A stretch of 64,000 bases of DNA, taken from assembly GCA_036583965.1 (NCBI GenBank), contig JAZBQD010000014.1:797501-861500 (forward strand), written 5' to 3'. Positions 26,498-37,231 of this stretch are shown here, in pieces. The translations under genes were made by a program, and so were the position numbers. Under the pieces are notes generated by a model that saw only the letters and a program-made list of their open reading frames with translations, was not told where the DNA came from and ran no database searches. How positions within the stretch are numbered: position 1 is the stretch's first letter; each line of letters begins with the position of its first letter. Origin of the DNA: Prunella strophiata (lineage: Eukaryota > Chordata > Aves > Passeriformes > Prunellidae).

Positions 26498-26966
26498 AGA
26501 GAGAGAAAGAGAGAGAGAGAGAGGGAGAAAGAGAGAAAGGGAGAAAGAGAGGGAGAACTAGAGGATAAAGCGATCCGGTAAAAGAGAGACCAAGAGTCTT
26601 TATCCAGCTATCCCCTCATAGTATCCCGCGCTACTCCCTCTGCTCCCTCTCTGTCTCCCTCTCTTTCTCCCTCTCTCTCCACGATTCTCCCTCTCTTTCT
26701 CTTCTCCCCTCTCCCTCCCTCTCCCTATCCTCTCTCGCTCCTCTCTCTCTCCCTCTCTCCTCTCATCTCTCTCGCTCCTCTTCTCTCCTACATCTCTCTC
26801 CATCTCTCTCTCCCAGCTCGCTCTCTCCCACTCTATCCTCTCTCGCTCCCTCTCTCTCTCCCTCCTCTGCTTCTTCCCTCTCTTATCTACACCTTCTATC
26901 TCTCTCCCTATCGCTCTCTCTCCCTCTCTCTCTCCCTCTCTATCCTCTCGCTCTCTCTCCTTTTCT
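26498..26966. repeat. GA-rich arm and CT-rich arm around a small inverted repeat
   Basis: Positions 26498-26558 are almost pure purine (GAGA/GGAGAAA units). From about 26630 to 26966 the strand is almost pure pyrimidine (CTCTCT, CCCTCTCT and TTTCTC units with irregular single-base breaks). Between them GGATAAAG (26563-26570) is matched by CTTTATCC (26598-26605), with weaker pairing outward into the two arms. The whole forms an imperfect foldback, and each arm is also a homopurine-homopyrimidine tract of the kind that can form triplex DNA. The irregular breaks and arm asymmetry could reflect real decay or poor consensus quality. Confidence 0.8.
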
Positions 26967-26989
26967 ACATCTATAATTTACCATACGGG

Positions 26990-27262
26990 ATGATGAGGGG
27001 TCTGGAGTGCCTCTCTCAAGAGGAGACTGTGGGAGCTGGGCTTGGTTAGTCCAGGGAAGAGAAGACTGAGAGGGGATCTCATAATATCTCAAAGGGGTGC
27101 CAGGAAGGTGGTGCCAGGCTCTTTTCAGTGGTGCCCAGTGACAGGACAAGGAGCAGTGGCCATAAACTGAGACACAGTAAGTTCCACCTTAACATAAGGA
27201 AGAGCTTTAACATAAGGAGGAGTGTCAGAGCTCTCTCAGGAGCTTGAGATGATGCTGATAAA
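26990..27262 (+). mobile_element. CR1 LINE, left part (plus), interrupted by an LTR
   Basis: Follows a second CR1 subfamily: GGAGTGCCTCTC, GGGAGCTGGGCTTGGTTAG, AGAGAAGACTGAGAGGGGAT, GGTGCCAGGCTCTTTTCAGT, GGTGCCCAGTGACAGGACAA and AGTTCCACCTTAACATAAGG. It already contains two tandem units of the 18-bp motif (27189 to about 27224), including the GAAGAGC variant, before about 40 bases of uncertain origin that lead to the LTR boundary. Its 3' continuation is the array and the tail at 30202-30325. Confidence 0.88.
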
Positions 27263-27338
27263 TGTTTGAGAGTCTCTGTGTCCCAGCCTGAGAACTGAAG
27301 GAGGAGTCAGGAGTCTTCTTGTGCAGTTTTCAAGGTTG

Positions 27339-27344
27339 TTTATT
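27339..27344 (-). terminator. AATAAA polyadenylation signal of the LTR
   Basis: TTTATT on the plus strand, about 95 bases downstream of the TATA box in the LTR's own orientation, consistent with the end of the R region. Confidence 0.6.
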
Positions 27345-27436
27345 TTTCCTTATCTATTACATTGTTTCCCTGAGCAGCCCAGGTCTGTTCAGCAGGTCAG
27401 TCCCAGGCACACTGCCCATCCTTAGGGCACTGTTAT

Positions 27437-27445
27437 CTTTTTATA
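27437..27445 (-). promoter_or_regulatory. TATA box of the LTR at 27.3-27.9 kb
   Basis: Minus-strand TATAAAAAG, at the U3/R position of the LTR. Transcription from it would run toward lower coordinates, away from the 18-bp array. Confidence 0.6.
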
Positions 27446-27851
27446 CTAAAAACTACCTGTACATTATTTACAGTCAATTTCCAATACCTATCACCTATGT
27501 TACACAGTCCAACTCTGCTCTAAACCAATCCAAAAGTGCCACCATCACCCAGAAGATGGAGGCTGTGAAGGAGGAGAAAGAAGGACAGAACACGTCCAAA
27601 TTCCTCCATCTTGACCCCCGAACCCTTATTCTAAAAAACCCTAAAATTCTACATTTTCACCCTATGATAAACTGACTTTTACTCTACTTAATTTTTGTGG
27701 CTTGCAACTCTTCATATAAGGTTGGTAATTTTTTCCATGGCTCAAGATCAAAGGCACAGGGGTCTTGGGGGCTCTGTGCCAAGGTCTCTGAGCCCCCTGC
27801 CAGGGGCTGGAGCCACCCAGGACAGCCAGAGGGATGTGCTGGGCTCTGACA

Positions 27852-30201
27852 GAAGAATTTTAACATAAGGAAGAACTTTAACATAAGGAAGAACTTTAAC
27901 ATAAGGAAGAACTTTAACATAAGGAAGAGCTTTAACATAAGGAAGAACTTTAACATAAGGAAGAACTTTAACATAAGGAAGAACTTTAACATAAGGAAGA
28001 ACTTTAACATAAGGAAGAACTTTAACATAAGGAAGAACTTTAACATAAGGAAGAACTTTAACATAAGGAAGAACTTTAACATAAGGAAGAACTTTAACAT
28101 AAGGAAGAACTTTAACATAAGGAAGAACTTTAACATAAGGAAGAACTTTAACATAAGGAAGAACTTTAACATAAGGAAGAACTTTAACATAAGGAAGAAC
28201 TTTAACATAAGGAAGAACTTTAACATAAGGAAGAACTTTAACATAAGGAAGAACTTTAACATAAGGAAGAACTTTAACATAAGGAAGAACTTTAACATAA
28301 GGAAGAACTTTAACATAAGGAAGAACTTTAACATAAGGAAGAACTTTAACATAAGGAAGAACTTTAACATAAGGAAGAACTTTAACATAAGGAAGAACTT
28401 TAACATAAGGAAGAACTTTAACATAAGGAAGAACTTTAACATAAGGAAGAACTTTAACATAAGGAAGAACTTTAACATAAGGAAGAACTTTAACATAAGG
28501 AAGAACTTTAACATAAGGAAGAACTTTAACATAAGGAAGAACTTTAACATAAGGAAGAACTTTAACATAAGGAAGAACTTTAACATAAGGAAGAACTTTA
28601 ACATAAGGAAGAACTTTAACATAAGGAAGAACTTTAACATAAGGAAGAACTTTAACATAAGGAAGAACTTTAACATAAGGAAGAACTTTAACATAAGGAA
28701 GAACTTTAACATAAGGAAGAACTTTAACATAAGGAAGAACTTTAACATAAGGAAGAACTTTAACATAAGGAAGAACTTTAACATAAGGAAGAACTTTAAC
28801 ATAAGGAAGAACTTTAACATAAGGAAGAACTTTAACATAAGGAAGAACTTTAACATAAGGAAGAACTTTAACATAAGGAAGAACTTTAACATAAGGAAGA
28901 ACTTTAACATAAGGAAGAACTTTAACATAAGGAAGAACTTTAACATAAGGAAGAACTTTAACATAAGGAAGAACTTTAACATAAGGAAGAACTTTAACAT
29001 AAGGAAGAACTTTAACATAAGGAAGAACTTTAACATAAGGAAGAACTTTAACATAAGGAAGAACTTTAACATAAGGAAGAACTTTAACATAAGGAAGAAC
29101 TTTAACATAAGGAAGAACTTTAACATAAGGAAGAACTTTAACATAAGGAAGAACTTTAACATAAGGAAGAACTTTAACATAAGGAAGAACTTTAACATAA
29201 GGAAGAACTTTAACATAAGGAAGAACTTTAACATAAGGAAGAACTTTAACATAAGGAAGAACTTTAACATAAGGAAGAACTTTAACATAAGGAAGAACTT
29301 TAACATAAGGAAGAACTTTAACATAAGGAAGAACTTTAACATAAGGAAGAACTTTAACATAAGGAAGAACTTTAACATAAGGAAGAACTTTAACATAAGG
29401 AAGAACTTTAACATAAGGAAGAACTTTAACATAAGGAAGAACTTTAACATAAGGAAGAACTTTAACATAAGGAAGAACTTTAACATAAGGAAGAACTTTA
29501 ACATAAGGAAGAACTTTAACATAAGGAAGAACTTTAACATAAGGAAGAACTTTAACATAAGGAAGAACTTTAACATAAGGAAGAACTTTAACATAAGGAA
29601 GAACTTTAACATAAGGAAGAACTTTAACATAAGGAAGAACTTTAACATAAGGAAGAACTTTAACATAAGGAAGAACTTTAACATAAGGAAGAACTTTAAC
29701 ATAAGGAAGAACTTTAACATAAGGAAGAACTTTAACATAAGGAAGAACTTTAACATAAGGAAGAACTTTAACATAAGGAAGAACTTTAACATAAGGAAGA
29801 ACTTTAACATAAGGAAGAACTTTAACATAAGGAAGAACTTTAACATAAGGAAGAACTTTAACATAAGGAAGAACTTTAACATAAGGAAGAACTTTAACAT
29901 AAGGAAGAACTTTAACATAAGGAAGAACTTTAACATAAGGAAGAACTTTAACATAAGGAAGAACTTTAACATAAGGAAGAACTTTAACATAAGGAAGAAC
30001 TTTAACATAAGGAAGAACTTTAACATAAGGAAGAACTTTAACATAAGGAAGAACTTTAACATAAGGAAGAACTTTAACATAAGGAAGAACTTTAACATAA
30101 GGAAGAACTTTAACATAAGGAAGAACTTTAACATAAGGAAGAACTTTAACATAAGGAAGAACTTTAACATAAGGAAGAACTTTAACATAAGGAAGAACTT
30201 T
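27852..30201. repeat. CR1-derived 18-bp minisatellite, about 130 copies
   Basis: The unit AACATAAGGAAGAACTTT repeats head to tail for 2,350 bp (about 130.6 units) with almost no variation. I see only a T for C at 27858 in the first unit and a G for A at 27929. The unit matches a segment of CR1 (AACATGAGGAAGAACTTC) at 16 of 18 positions. CR1 sequence precedes the neighbouring LTR and the CR1 3' end follows the array directly, so the repeat arose inside a CR1 copy. Because 18 is a multiple of three, three of six frames stay open. This yields an 869-residue minus-strand open frame made of FFLMLK repeats, with ends read from CR1 and LTR; it has no properties of a gene. Such homogeneity points to recent expansion, and true copy number may differ from the assembly. 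Confidence 0.97.
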
Positions 30202-30325
30202 CCTCCGGATTCCTCTTCTTGTGTAACCTGCTCTAGGTGACCCCTACCTTGGCAAGGGGGTTGGATGAGATGATCTCCAGAGGTCCCTCCCAACTCTAGC
30301 TAATGATTGTGTGTGATTCTGTAAG
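30202..30325 (+). mobile_element. CR1 LINE 3' end (plus), right of the array
   Basis: Continues the CR1 interrupted at 27 kb: TTGTGTAACCTGCTCTAGGT, GGCAAGGGGGTTGGATGAGA, TGATCTCCAGAGGTCCCTCC, then a degenerate terminal repeat ending TGTGATTCTGT. The CR1 middle segment normally lying between the array motif and this tail (the GGCTGCCCAGAGAGG region) is missing. Confidence 0.92.
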
Positions 30326-32410
30326 AAGGAAAAAAAAAAAAAAAAAAGACTGCAACTATTTTCCAGCAGTAACATAATCTCAGTAGCTTCTTACACAGAA
30401 ATGAATTCTTCCCAGTAGAATGGAAGACTAAAGAATTCTGCTAAGAAAAGGAAGCAGCAAACAGTAGCACACTCATTGTTTCCAGGCTCCTTATCTCTGA
30501 AATTCGTTACAGGTTTTGGGATTTTGGGATCTGAAAGGCAATGTAAAACAGAAAAGGGAAAAAAAAAAAAAAAAACAGATTTCACTGTGAGTTTCTGAGC
30601 TCCTCCTTGCTAATGTGATTCTTCTGTTTGCTGCCCTGGACATGAACACAGTTAATGAATAATGACTGTGCAAACAAAATATCAGACAATGATGGGAGGG
30701 GGAGGGAAGGGTGAAATGATTGTGTGGGAGGCTCAGATTGGATTTGGCAACAATTAGAAAAAAATGATGCCTTTTTAATTATAGGAAAAGGCTTTGCTGG
30801 AAAGATAAGACAGACATGACATTCAAAATACTTTAGTCTTTGGATTTAAATGTATGGAAATAGAAAGTTCAAAAGGTTGGGGCTCTTCATTGTGTTATCC
30901 TTTGATGTTAAAAAAATAGCTCTCAAAACTTACACCCAAATATGTGTGTAAACCTTCAGCTCTATTCAAAGCTGTTACAGGACACATTTGATTTGCTTTT
31001 ATCACTCTCTAGGAATATTACTTACTACATGTAGGACTGCCTCCTACAAGGTACAGGCTATCTTTGCTTTCCCTTCCAGTGAGAGCCCAAGCCAGTAGAA
31101 GTTACAGACACTTGAAGAATTAGTCCAATAATTTATTAACATCACTTAAGGCCCTCCCCTAACTGGCTCCACCAAATATATTATCAAAAGAGGGCACCAG
31201 AGATTGCTCCCTGTTTGACTAAGGTTGCACAGTGCACATTTCCTTCTCTGCTGTTACTCCCAATCCTGGCAGCCCCTGCCAGACTCTCATGTGTGAGAAA
31301 TGCCTGCTACAAGCACATGAAATGCATTGTCCCAGTACTCCTTTAGCAGCACAGAGCAGCTTAAAAATGTCCTTTAAAAAGTTAAAAAGGAAAAGGACAT
31401 TTCTCCACAAAACTCACACACAATTCCTCAGTTACAAAATAAATAAAAACCTCTTGCAGTTTTACTCTGTGCCTCTACAGCTCTTTTTCCTTAACATCAT
31501 ATTTACATGATCATTTCTACAATGAGATATAACCACTTCTAAATAAGTGCTATTATATAAATCACATTTACTATCCCAAAATTTATAATCACCATATCCA
31601 TTATTTAGCATCTTTCAGCAGCAAATCTCAAATAATATTTAGAATATTTAATTGTGTTAAACTACCAACTACCACTGCAGATGTGACTTTCAAAGCAAAA
31701 GCATAATTACACAAGGCAGGATTTATCCAGGAAATATGGACTGTGATACTTAATCTTGCAAAATAACAGAGAGATAGTTTAAAGTAAGGTATCTACAAAG
31801 AATAGTGTGTGTGCCAAAAGACTGTTTGTATTGGTTTTACAAAGAGTGGACAGAATGTTCTTTTCCAAAGAACCACAAAACAAACTTCCTGAACCAATGT
31901 TGAGTTTTCTTTTTGCTTGTATTTAATCCAAGTAAATGTGGCTCAGCCAAACTTATTTAATAAGAAGGGGGTAAAAAAGAATCAATTAGTTTGGCATAAC
32001 TTTGTCTTGAAAAAGTACAGTCACATGCTGTACTTCTCAAAGACAGGGAAAAGTGAGGGGGAAGTGGTCACCTGAACAGATCTAGAATCACTGCTTCTCT
32101 GTGAAATTAGTAATAATAGCAGAGAAGGGGCCTTTTGGACTATTTTTTAAAACATTTCTTCCACAGCATTATAAGCAGGTGTAATTAACTCTCTCCTTTT
32201 TTCTTTTTTGTTTTTTTTTCTTTTTATTCCCCTGCTTTTATTGAGAGTCTCTTGATGCACACCAGCAGGGTTTGAGGATGTGGAAAAGAGAGAGGCAGTG
32301 TGTTGAGATGGTAATTCAGGACACAGGAAAAAGAACTTGAAATCATCACACACCAGTTAATTTAACATAATCTTTTGTTCCTAAATCAGTCATTTATGTA
32401 ATCTAGAAAG

Positions 32411-32511
32411 AAAAAAACAAACAAACAAACAAAAAAAAAAAAAAAAACAACCACCAAACAAATCAACCAACAAAAAAACCCTAACAAAATCCAAAACCAA
32501 CAAAAAAACTC
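32411..32511. repeat. A/C-only low-complexity tract
   Basis: About 100 bases with no G and almost no T on the plus strand: CAAA units, a 17-base A run, then AACC/CAAC-type units. Confidence 0.85.
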
Positions 32512-34565
32512 CTCCAAGTTCAGCTTTTACCTCTTTTGGCCTTTCAGGAGCTGATGGGTAAGTGCAAAGGGAAAAGCCTCTTTGCAAGGCAAAGATAAAA
32601 GCATTACTGGTAAGGTCAAAAGAGACAGCATATCCTTTAGTGTGATGCATTTGTAATCCCTGTTTTAGAAGTACTAATGAATTTAAAATTAAAATATATA
32701 ACACACCCTCTACCCTATGGGGAGATACTGAGACCCCCAAAAAACATATCAGTGGCTAACTCTGCAGCAAGTCTGCTTACATGCACATTTGTGAGAGTTT
32801 CTTGACTAACTAAATCTACCTTAACTAAAAATGCTCATTTCACCAGATACACAATGCAGGACTACTCCCAGCATCTCTAGAAGTGCAATTTTTCCCAATG
32901 TACCACAGACAGATTGCCACAAAAATGCCCATCCCTTCTCTCTGATGGGTAAGGTGCTGCATCATTTTGTCAGAATGCCAAAAGAAAAAAAAGCCTCCAC
33001 ACCACTCATGTACAAGTCAGACACTTAAAAGATTATATTCAACAATACAATTTCTAAATGCTGCACTCTAAGTCCACTATAGAATAGTTATCCCAAAGAG
33101 ATGAATAGAATACCACCCAAGAGTGGGATGGATACAAAGAGAGACAGAAATCTCAGGGGAAGCCAACAGAACTGCAAAATGTTTTTCATGTTACTTATAC
33201 TGATGCAAAGTTTTTTAAATCCAGTTTGATGTCTAAAAGTTGTCCATCTTCATTGCCATAGGAGGTCAAAATTACTATAGATATTTATTATTATTATTAT
33301 TATTGCCACCTTTTGAGTGTTTATACTTTCCTTGGTTCCCTACATCAATGTCAGACTTGGTTTATTCACAGCCAGATATTAGGTTTCAGTGGCTATTGTC
33401 ACAAGCTGTTTCCTTGTTTATTTCTGCATTTTTTTCAGCTTCAGTTTCTTACAGGGTAGACAATGAAACCTGGTTTTACTTTTAGATTCCTCTTGCCACA
33501 ATGTTTGGTTTTCAAACTCTGCAAGGATCAGGTTTAATAAATTGAAAATCAATCGGTACTATTTCTATTTTGAAATAGGAGACAAATTATATTAGTCTCA
33601 GGTATTATAAAAATTCTTTTCATATATTCAGCTTGGATCCTCAGTGCATTAAAGTTACATTGTCAAATATATTCATATGTAAACTCCTTTTCTACCTGCT
33701 AGAGGCATATCTTAGTAGAAACCTTACAATTATTATTTTTTCAATTGAACCAAAGAGAGATTATTAATTTTTGAAAACTGCAGAGGCTAAGTTTCTGCCT
33801 TCCTGAAGTCAATACACAGTTGGTCTTACATCTCAACAGACCTGGGATTTCTTGCTAAGCACTACAAAAGACAAACCTGTCACTTTAGATACTTGCATGG
33901 GGTAAGCAAACAAAACTGAGAACAGGATATTATTTAGGAAGATTATATTATTGTCTTCAAATACCACTACAGACTGAAAGGATGAGCACAGAGAGCACAG
34001 CAATGGGAAACAGACACAGGGTTTGTGATTAAATTCACCACCCACACCCACAAAGGGACATCATAAAATTGGGAATTCTTTTAAAAATGGCATCAATGCC
34101 CACACCTTTGACAAGGGCTGGTATAGCTTAAGAGGTGTGTGGGAAGCATCACATATGGTTTCAGAAAAAGCAGTAAGAAAAATAATTTGGGTTTTGGAAA
34201 GGAGGAGGAGAGTGCAAGAAGGGGCTGGTTTCCTCCTAGTCACTCTGAAATGTGAGCAGAAATTCCCAGCCCTTGACTCTCAGGCTTGGCACATTTGGTG
34301 GGATTTGAGGAATATTCTAAACACCAATTTCTAGATATTGCTTGTGCCAAAACCACCCATCACATCCCTGTTCACCCTTTGCATTCCCTCTGCACCACCC
34401 AAAGACACTGCATTTGTTTCAGGGCTTTTTTCCATCCTACCACTGGCTCAGAAGGGGAGGTTGTTTGCCACAGGTGCTCAGAGCAGTAGAAACTAGGCTG
34501 TGAAAAGGAGCTGTGCTTGTTCTCCTAGCTGACCTTTTTTGTTCAATTTTCCTGTTCAGCAAAGG

Positions 34566-34597
<32 letters not shown>
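34566..34597. repeat. Poly-A tract, 32 bases
   Basis: Uninterrupted A run followed by an A/C-rich tail. The plus and minus open frames crossing it (poly-Lys and poly-Phe) are artefacts. Confidence 0.95.
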
Positions 34598-34598
<1 letters not shown>

Positions 34599-37194
34599 AA
34601 ACCAAAACACACATGACATTCCACAGAAACAGCAAAACAGAGAACATGGCATGAAACAACACAGCATAAAACAACATCCATCCTTGGCATATCTCAGCAC
34701 TAGAGATTACCAAAACTTCCACTGTGCTCAGTAGCAAAGTAACTTAATTTCCCAGCTGCCTGCTATCAAGTCCTTCCTTTGCTGGCCCTCTTGTAAAATG
34801 AGAGCTGAAATAATCCAGGCAAGTGTCCTGCTGCAGCCTGAAAAGTCAGGCTCTCTTACTTGGTCAGAAGGGCAAAGCACACCATAAAAAACGCCCAATG
34901 TTCATGTGAAAATTTAACAAACCAAGAAGCTTGTTTAAAAAATATGCTAATCTTGCCTTGTGTAAATTTATTATAGCTCATTTGTTGTGTGAGACTTCTC
35001 AAGGTGTGGAAGAAGGGAGCCAGAAAACAGGAATCCCTTTAAAAGAAGGGTGGGGAAACAGCACGAAGGAACAGTGAGCAACTCCATAGTTAAGAAAACT
35101 TGGGGCCAAAAGGTGAATGAGAGAACTTTTGGTTCAGACTGCTATAAATTTAACACTGTGCACAGATCAGGAATCTGGCCCTTCCAGCACTGGAGAACTG
35201 TAACATCAGGAAGATCTTGAATCTTTTCTGTCTATTAAGGAAAGCACAAATTCGGGCAGACCTTTGAAATTACTTCCTCAAAGGAAAGCAGAGGGGTTTT
35301 CACATCAATACACCTACAGACATCCACCACATTACAGCCACTGTGGTCATAAAAGTTATTTTAAGCATGGTCTGTAGTAATAAATTAGTTTTAGTGCCAA
35401 TAATTTTCTCTTTGTAGCTGAGGGGGAGGAGGAGTTTCCCCATCATGATGTAATCAGAAGTTACTTTGAAGCTGTATCAAAATTTGGATTCATTAAAATT
35501 TTAGCCCAAGAGAAGACAGAGCACACCATGGTCACAGCCTCTGAAAAACACCTAAAAACTTCTACCAACCTCTTAATTTTTTTCCCTATACTCCTGCATA
35601 TCAAATCACATTATTTATAGGCAATTGTAAAACCAAATAGTTCCTGCTATCCTTTACCTGGGAATCACAAAAGAGTCACAGTATTAAGACATCTGGATGC
35701 CAGAATTTTCAGTCCATCTCTTCAATTCCTCAAATGTCCTTTCTTACCTTTGCCTTTACACTTATCCCCAGTTAGAATCACTGACTAGCTCATCCAGCCC
35801 CCTGGGATCAAAGCACTCTTGGTGATGTTTTCCAGTCTCTTCTGATATTGCCCATCAAAGTCAGAAACCTTCTGCTCGGACTCAAAGCAACCTGTGACAA
35901 AATTCAGCAACTGTCACCTCTTTTCTTCTGCTCCATCATTTTTACTGACCACAGCCCTTGAACCCCTCAATATTGACCTCTACTTCACAAATTAATGGTT
36001 TATTATAATGCAATGAGGCACATTAAATCACATGCCAAGTTAAATCTACCTCAAAAAAAAAAAAAAAAATCAATGTAACTGTGAAAAGCAAGGTTTGTAA
36101 TAGCCTTTATTAGTCTAGTAATGCATGTGGGGAGAAAAAGGGGAAAAGAAAAAGAGAACAAACCTGTTTTCAGGCCAGCTATCAGGTCTAACAAAAAAAA
36201 GTGACACATTATTTTGAAGAATCAAGAATCTAAAAGTGTACAACAAGGATAAGGTGGCAGTTTTCTCAAAGCTGTTCCTTCTGCAATGCTCCCAATAAAG
36301 CATAACTTCTAAATCCTATTGCAATGGGAATAAATCACATTAAAAGTGGGAGTAAATTGGGAGTGATAAGAACTCTAAAAATGTGGTTTATTGTTTAATT
36401 GTGGGGCTTGGTGGGGGGAGGAAGGGTTAGGGTTTTAAAAAATGGGCAATCCAGCCTGGAGCAGGACTCTGGCCAGGACAGAGCTCAGGACAGTCTGAAA
36501 GGCAAGGATTTCTGGAGACCTTGGCCTGGATGTTCTGCTCAGATCCTACATGACAAAAACATGACATCCTTTTGCTGAAGGACAAGGTCCCTCCCTCAGT
36601 TTCCTGTAGGTGATGAAAGGCACCAACAATGGCCAAGTACTCATCAGGAACCCTGCAAAGGTCAACTACAAAATAATATTCCTTTAATCAAGTCTGAGCT
36701 AGGAGTCAGCTTTCTAAAAGGTTCCACTTAGCAAAAAAAAAAAAAAAACCAGAATAATGACAAAAACCACCACTTATCTCCATAAAGGTTTTCTTGCTAA
36801 TGTTTCTTTTATTGAGGTCTATTAAAAAGTAATGCTTTCAATAATGTCTCAGAGCAATGCCCTTCTAAAAGTTAAGGGTGCATAAAAAGGAAATCCTCAT
36901 GCTTAAATACCTTCCAACTTTTCTAATTATCTCTCTTCCTCTCTTTTATAATTTTGGAACAAGGGTGTTTGCCCTTGATCTGATCCCAGATTCTCTTTGA
37001 CTTCCTTGTATCATCTCAGTTCTGCTTTTATTGCCTTACTAATAAGGAACTGATTCTGCACCAGGGCACATATAAGTACAGGAGTTAATTCATATTCATT
37101 GTAGGATTTACACCACAAACAAAAGAGCCTAATCCTGAGCTAACAGATCATAGAGAAAAACAAACACAAAATGCTCAACCTCCCTGCTAACTGG

Positions 37195-37229
<35 letters not shown>
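37195..37229. repeat. Poly-A tract, 35 bases
   Basis: Uninterrupted A run followed by CC and a further A-rich stretch. No mobile-element body was recognised beside it. Confidence 0.95.

Positions 37230-37231
<2 letters not shown>

Larger units (their letters stand above)
27263..27851 (-). mobile_element. Solo LTR of a passerine endogenous retrovirus inside a CR1
   Basis: On the minus strand this 589-bp element begins TGTCAGAGCCCAGC and ends CTCTCAAACA (TG...CA, with TGT/ACA as terminal inverted repeat). It has a TATAAAAAG box at 27437-27445 and an AATAAA signal at 27339-27344, spaced as in an LTR with U3, a short R and U5. I recognise the layout from songbird genomes, but cannot assign the class with certainty. 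The 6-bp flanks are GATAAA and GAAGAA, which match at only four positions, so a clean target-site duplication is missing. Internal retroviral sequence is absent. It lies in CR1-derived DNA, with two 18-bp units on its left and the large array on its right. Confidence 0.75.

Noticed and set aside
27852..30201. CRISPR array
   Set aside because: Repeats are direct, contiguous and have no unique spacers, and the host is a vertebrate.
27684..30293. 869-residue minus-strand open frame with FFLMLK repeats
   Set aside because: It is a read-through of an 18-bp tandem repeat whose length is a multiple of three, with ends from CR1 and LTR. Its composition and origin rule out a normal gene.
36424..36434. 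GGGTTAGGGTT, telomere-like
   Set aside because: Fewer than two telomere units, which is expected by chance in 64 kb.
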